Assembly (NCBI GenBank): GCA_944327085.1
Contig: CALVGG010000001.1
Location: forward strand, 310,001 to 374,000
Reading direction: 5' to 3'
Source of the DNA: an uncultured Elusimicrobiales bacterium
GTDB taxonomy: Bacteria; Elusimicrobiota; Elusimicrobia; Elusimicrobiales; Elusimicrobiaceae
DNA: 64,000 bases
The position numbers were made by a program, and so were the translations under genes. This document shows, piece after piece, positions 61,913 to 64,000 of the stretch (position 1 is its first letter; the number at the start of each line of letters is the position of its first letter). The notes below the pieces were generated by a model, which was not told where the DNA came from, searched no databases, and saw only the letters and a list, made by a program, of their open reading frames with translations.

Positions 61913-61946
61913 ATCTTTGCGCCCTTGCCTCGGTTTGCAGTGGGAG

Positions 61947-64000
61947 TTACTCGCTCAGCGGTTCTTCATAAGCTTCTATTTCTTCGTCCGTCGGGCCGCC
62001 TTTCTCTTTTAATTTATCGTAATCCCCGCGGGAAATTTGTTTCCCAAAGTGAATTAAATACCCCAAAAATACGGTTAATAACAAAAACGCCCCTTTGCTC
62101 CACGGGCCCAACACGTCCAGCAGCAGCCCAAAAGTAACCGTAAACACCGCACTAAAGAAAGAGGAAAAGGATAACAGGGCAGACATTTCGTTAGAAATCT
62201 CGCGCGTTTTATCAGACGGGAAGGCCATCAGCACCGGGGCAAAGTTGGTAAGCCCCAACGCACACGCTATAACACCCGCAACCTGCAAAGGCCACCAGGG
62301 CATATTAATCAGTGCAAGCCCCGCCAAACTAAGCCAGCCGCTGGTTTGCAATATTTTACCCGGGTTTAACGCTTTAAAGCGCAGCGGCCCCGTTTGCACC
62401 CCCTGCCCAAGCACAGTGCCGGCCATACGCCCAAAAACAATGGGCAAAGTAAATAACACAAAAGAGGGGATTACCCACCCTTCACTGCCTAAAGAAAGGC
62501 CGAAAGGCATTTCCCACAGCATGGACGGGTTATTAAAGTGTTCCTTCATTAAATTATTTACAAATAAAGCCAAAGTGCCCATATTGGCCCCGTGCAAAAT
62601 ATTGGCATATACGCTTTTGCGCACCAGGCGGGAGCGTGTTTCCTTGCCGGAAAAAATTTTCCAAATACTTTTAAAACCCACTTTGTATTTGTGCTTGGCC
62701 TGCTGCACGCTTTGCAGGGTTTGCTCTTTTAAGCGGAATTTATTATACAGTATAAACCCGGCCGCGCTGATAGCCATGTATACGGGGAAAAAGGCCGTCC
62801 AGTCCGCCCCCGCCACGCATAAAAACAAGGGCGGCAGCAAATAGTTCATAGAATTGCCAAATACCTGCTTAAATACCGCCAAAGTGCCCACATTGCGCTG
62901 ATAATTACCCTTTTTGGAAGCCGCCAGCAGGGTGGGTTTTAAAGATACGTCCAAAAAGGCTCCCCCCGTGCCCAAAAGCACAAAGCTGGCCGCCAGCGCC
63001 CAGCGTTTGAGGGAGGTAGGGTCCCCCAAATGCCCGTCCAGCCCGGCCAGCCACGGGATTAAGAACGCCGCCATCATGGACAGCATGCCAATGTTGGACA
63101 TGGCCCTGCGGCTAAAACGGCTTTGCAATATGCCAATAGGCAAAGACAGCAACCCAATGGTTAACGAGCCGATATTGCCCAAAAGAAACATTTCAAACTT
63201 GCTCATTTGGAAGGGGTCTTCGGCAAAGTTGGAAACAATGGTGGCCACGTTATTCATACCCAAAAGCACATACATCAAAAACATCGGCCAAATTTTGCTG
63301 TTGGTCAGCAGCAGGCCTTCGGCTATTTTTTTAAGCATGGGGGCGGAGGCTTTTAAACGTCCTTCAGAACGGTATAGTTTTAAATCATCCCGGATGACTA
63401 CCTGCTTGTACGTATTGGCCCGGGAGGATTTATCCTGCACGGAGCGGTATTTGCGCAAAATCATTTCTCCATTAGGCAAAATAAAAACCTCTTGACGAGG
63501 TTTTAATTGGAATTTATCTTGAGATAAAGGCACCGATAGTTGGGCTAGGATCTCTCCCCGCCGGTTTTTTACCGGCACGCGGGCTAGAGGGCCTTCCTGT
63601 TCGGCAGAGGCCCCGGCGGCGGGGCCGTCTCCTTTATTTTTATCTTTATTTTTAGGTTTATCTTTTATACCAAATAACTTTTTTACCTCAAACTGAATAA
63701 ATTTAGCCAAGGTGGAGTCGGTCATCATATCCGTGGTTAACAACAAAGACAGGCCCAAACACGCACCCGCGTAAATTAAGTCCAAATTAGGGGCAAGAGA
63801 AGTCATATACGAAGCGGGTAAAGTAGCAATACCAGCAATGGCCATGGTTAATGCCAAGATAACGGAAATTTCCCGCTGCAGTTTGGGGTGTTTCTGCATA
63901 ATATGGTCATACATTTGGGTAAAGAAGTTCCCCACACCCAAACTGGCTACCACAGCCCCAACAATAGTGGGGGCCAGGTTACCCACGTTGAAAATCATAA
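61947..64000 (-). CDS. Large MFS-like membrane transporter, 5' end outside the window
   Basis: At least 683 residues, with about 12 or more hydrophobic segments. A hydrophilic insert at about residues 112-220 contains a Lys/Asp-rich stretch (KDKPKNKDKNKGDG) and a beta-rich part (RVPVKNRRGEIL) between two blocks of membrane helices. The second block resembles an MFS transporter (ISAAGFILYNKFRLKEQ; GRMAGTVLGQG). The first available ATG (63996-63998) falls within what looks like a membrane helix, so the gene very probably continues past the right edge. The C-terminus is acidic (EEIEAYEEPLSE). Substrate unknown. Confidence 0.65.
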   Translation of the reverse strand, partial: MIFNVGNLAPTIVGAVVASLGVGNFFTQMYDHIMQKHPKLQREISVILALTMAIAGIATLPASYMTSLAPNLDLIYAGACLGLSLLLTTDMMTDSTLAKFIQFEVKKLFGIKDKPKNKDKNKGDGPAAGASAEQEGPLARVPVKNRRGEILAQLSVPLSQDKFQLKPRQEVFILPNGEMILRKYRSVQDKSSRANTYKQVVIRDDLKLYRSEGRLKASAPMLKKIAEGLLLTNSKIWPMFLMYVLLGMNNVATIVSNFAEDPFQMSKFEMFLLGNIGSLTIGLLSLPIGILQSRFSRRAMSNIGMLSMMAAFLIPWLAGLDGHLGDPTSLKRWALAASFVLLGTGGAFLDVSLKPTLLAASKKGNYQRNVGTLAVFKQVFGNSMNYLLPPLFLCVAGADWTAFFPVYMAISAAGFILYNKFRLKEQTLQSVQQAKHKYKVGFKSIWKIFSGKETRSRLVRKSVYANILHGANMGTLALFVNNLMKEHFNNPSMLWEMPFGLSLGSEGWVIPSFVLFTLPIVFGRMAGTVLGQGVQTGPLRFKALNPGKILQTSGWLSLAGLALINMPWWPLQVAGVIACALGLTNFAPVLMAFPSDKTREISNEMSALLSFSSFFSAVFTVTFGLLLDVLGPWSKGAFLLLTVFLGYLIHFGKQISRGDYDKLKEKGGPTDEEIEAYEEPLSE

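Noticed and set aside
1-64000. CRISPR arrays and cas genes
   Set aside because: No regularly spaced 24-40 bp repeats and no Cas-like protein were seen.
1-64000. Insertion sequences or transposases
   Set aside because: No DDE or serine transposase was recognised; the only recombinase is the tyrosine integrase at 20687-21703.

Overview
The window joins two DNA types. Positions 1 to about 24,290 are AT-rich accessory DNA: an island whose right end lies in a partial tRNA-Val and whose left end is outside the window. From about 24,300 to the end the DNA is more GC-rich, densely coding and housekeeping in nature. The host is Gram-negative: there is an autotransporter, apolipoprotein N-acyltransferase (lnt), SecA with a SEC-C zinc tail, and GT8/GT9/ArnT-like envelope glycosyltransferases. 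The cluster hpf-hprK-rapZ-mannose-type EIIA/B/C/D-ptsH-ptsI-lepA, and the general look of the genes, suggest a gut-associated, sugar-fermenting lineage such as Elusimicrobiota. That placement is an inference, since no 16S gene is present.

Island (1-24,290). A decayed AIDA-like adhesin tail (3-410) is followed by a hipBA-type toxin-antitoxin pair (571-1987). On the minus strand lie a two-gene SIR2 NADase plus 1029-residue helical protein operon (2094-6186) and a type III restriction-modification pair, res and mod (6387-11225). A strongly folded, apparently pseudoknotted 5' leader precedes mod; its last hairpin buries the Shine-Dalgarno sequence. Next is a six-gene minus-strand operon (11712-16199): a 39-residue ORF, a ClpX-like AAA+ ATPase, an unknown protein, a small lipoprotein, a LemA-like protein and a membrane TPR protein. 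It is driven by a perfect consensus promoter and a roughly 480-nt leader carrying an S-box (SAM-I-type) riboswitch that lacks P4, with a textbook terminator/antiterminator. A WYL regulator gene lies immediately upstream, and repeats shared by the two promoter regions suggest its operator. The right part of the island holds iteron-like repeats, a replication-initiator-like gene, small HTH/RHH regulators, a tyrosine integrase, two Fic genes each behind its own array of repeated half-sites, and the tRNA-Val attachment remnant (24239-24286).

Core part (24,300-64,000). An intact AIDA-like autotransporter, a threonine aldolase, small secreted proteins, envelope glycosyltransferases and tRNA-Ala(GGC) lead to smc with a phosphoesterase. 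The PTS and carbon-control operon (39.8-46.5 kb) runs into lepA, then folD and a lipoprotein. A minus-strand block holds secA, a Cys-rich protein, lnt, prfB, hemW, a CofE-like ligase, mscL and a GDPD. The window ends with small secreted proteins, an Nfu-like protein, a PHP phosphoesterase and a large MFS-like transporter cut by the right edge.

Most notable: the SAM riboswitch on an unusual ClpX-like/LemA/TPR operon inside a defence island, the structured RNA ahead of mod, the split SIR2 system, the phased operators of the fic genes, and an hprK gene that appears to start at AUA.
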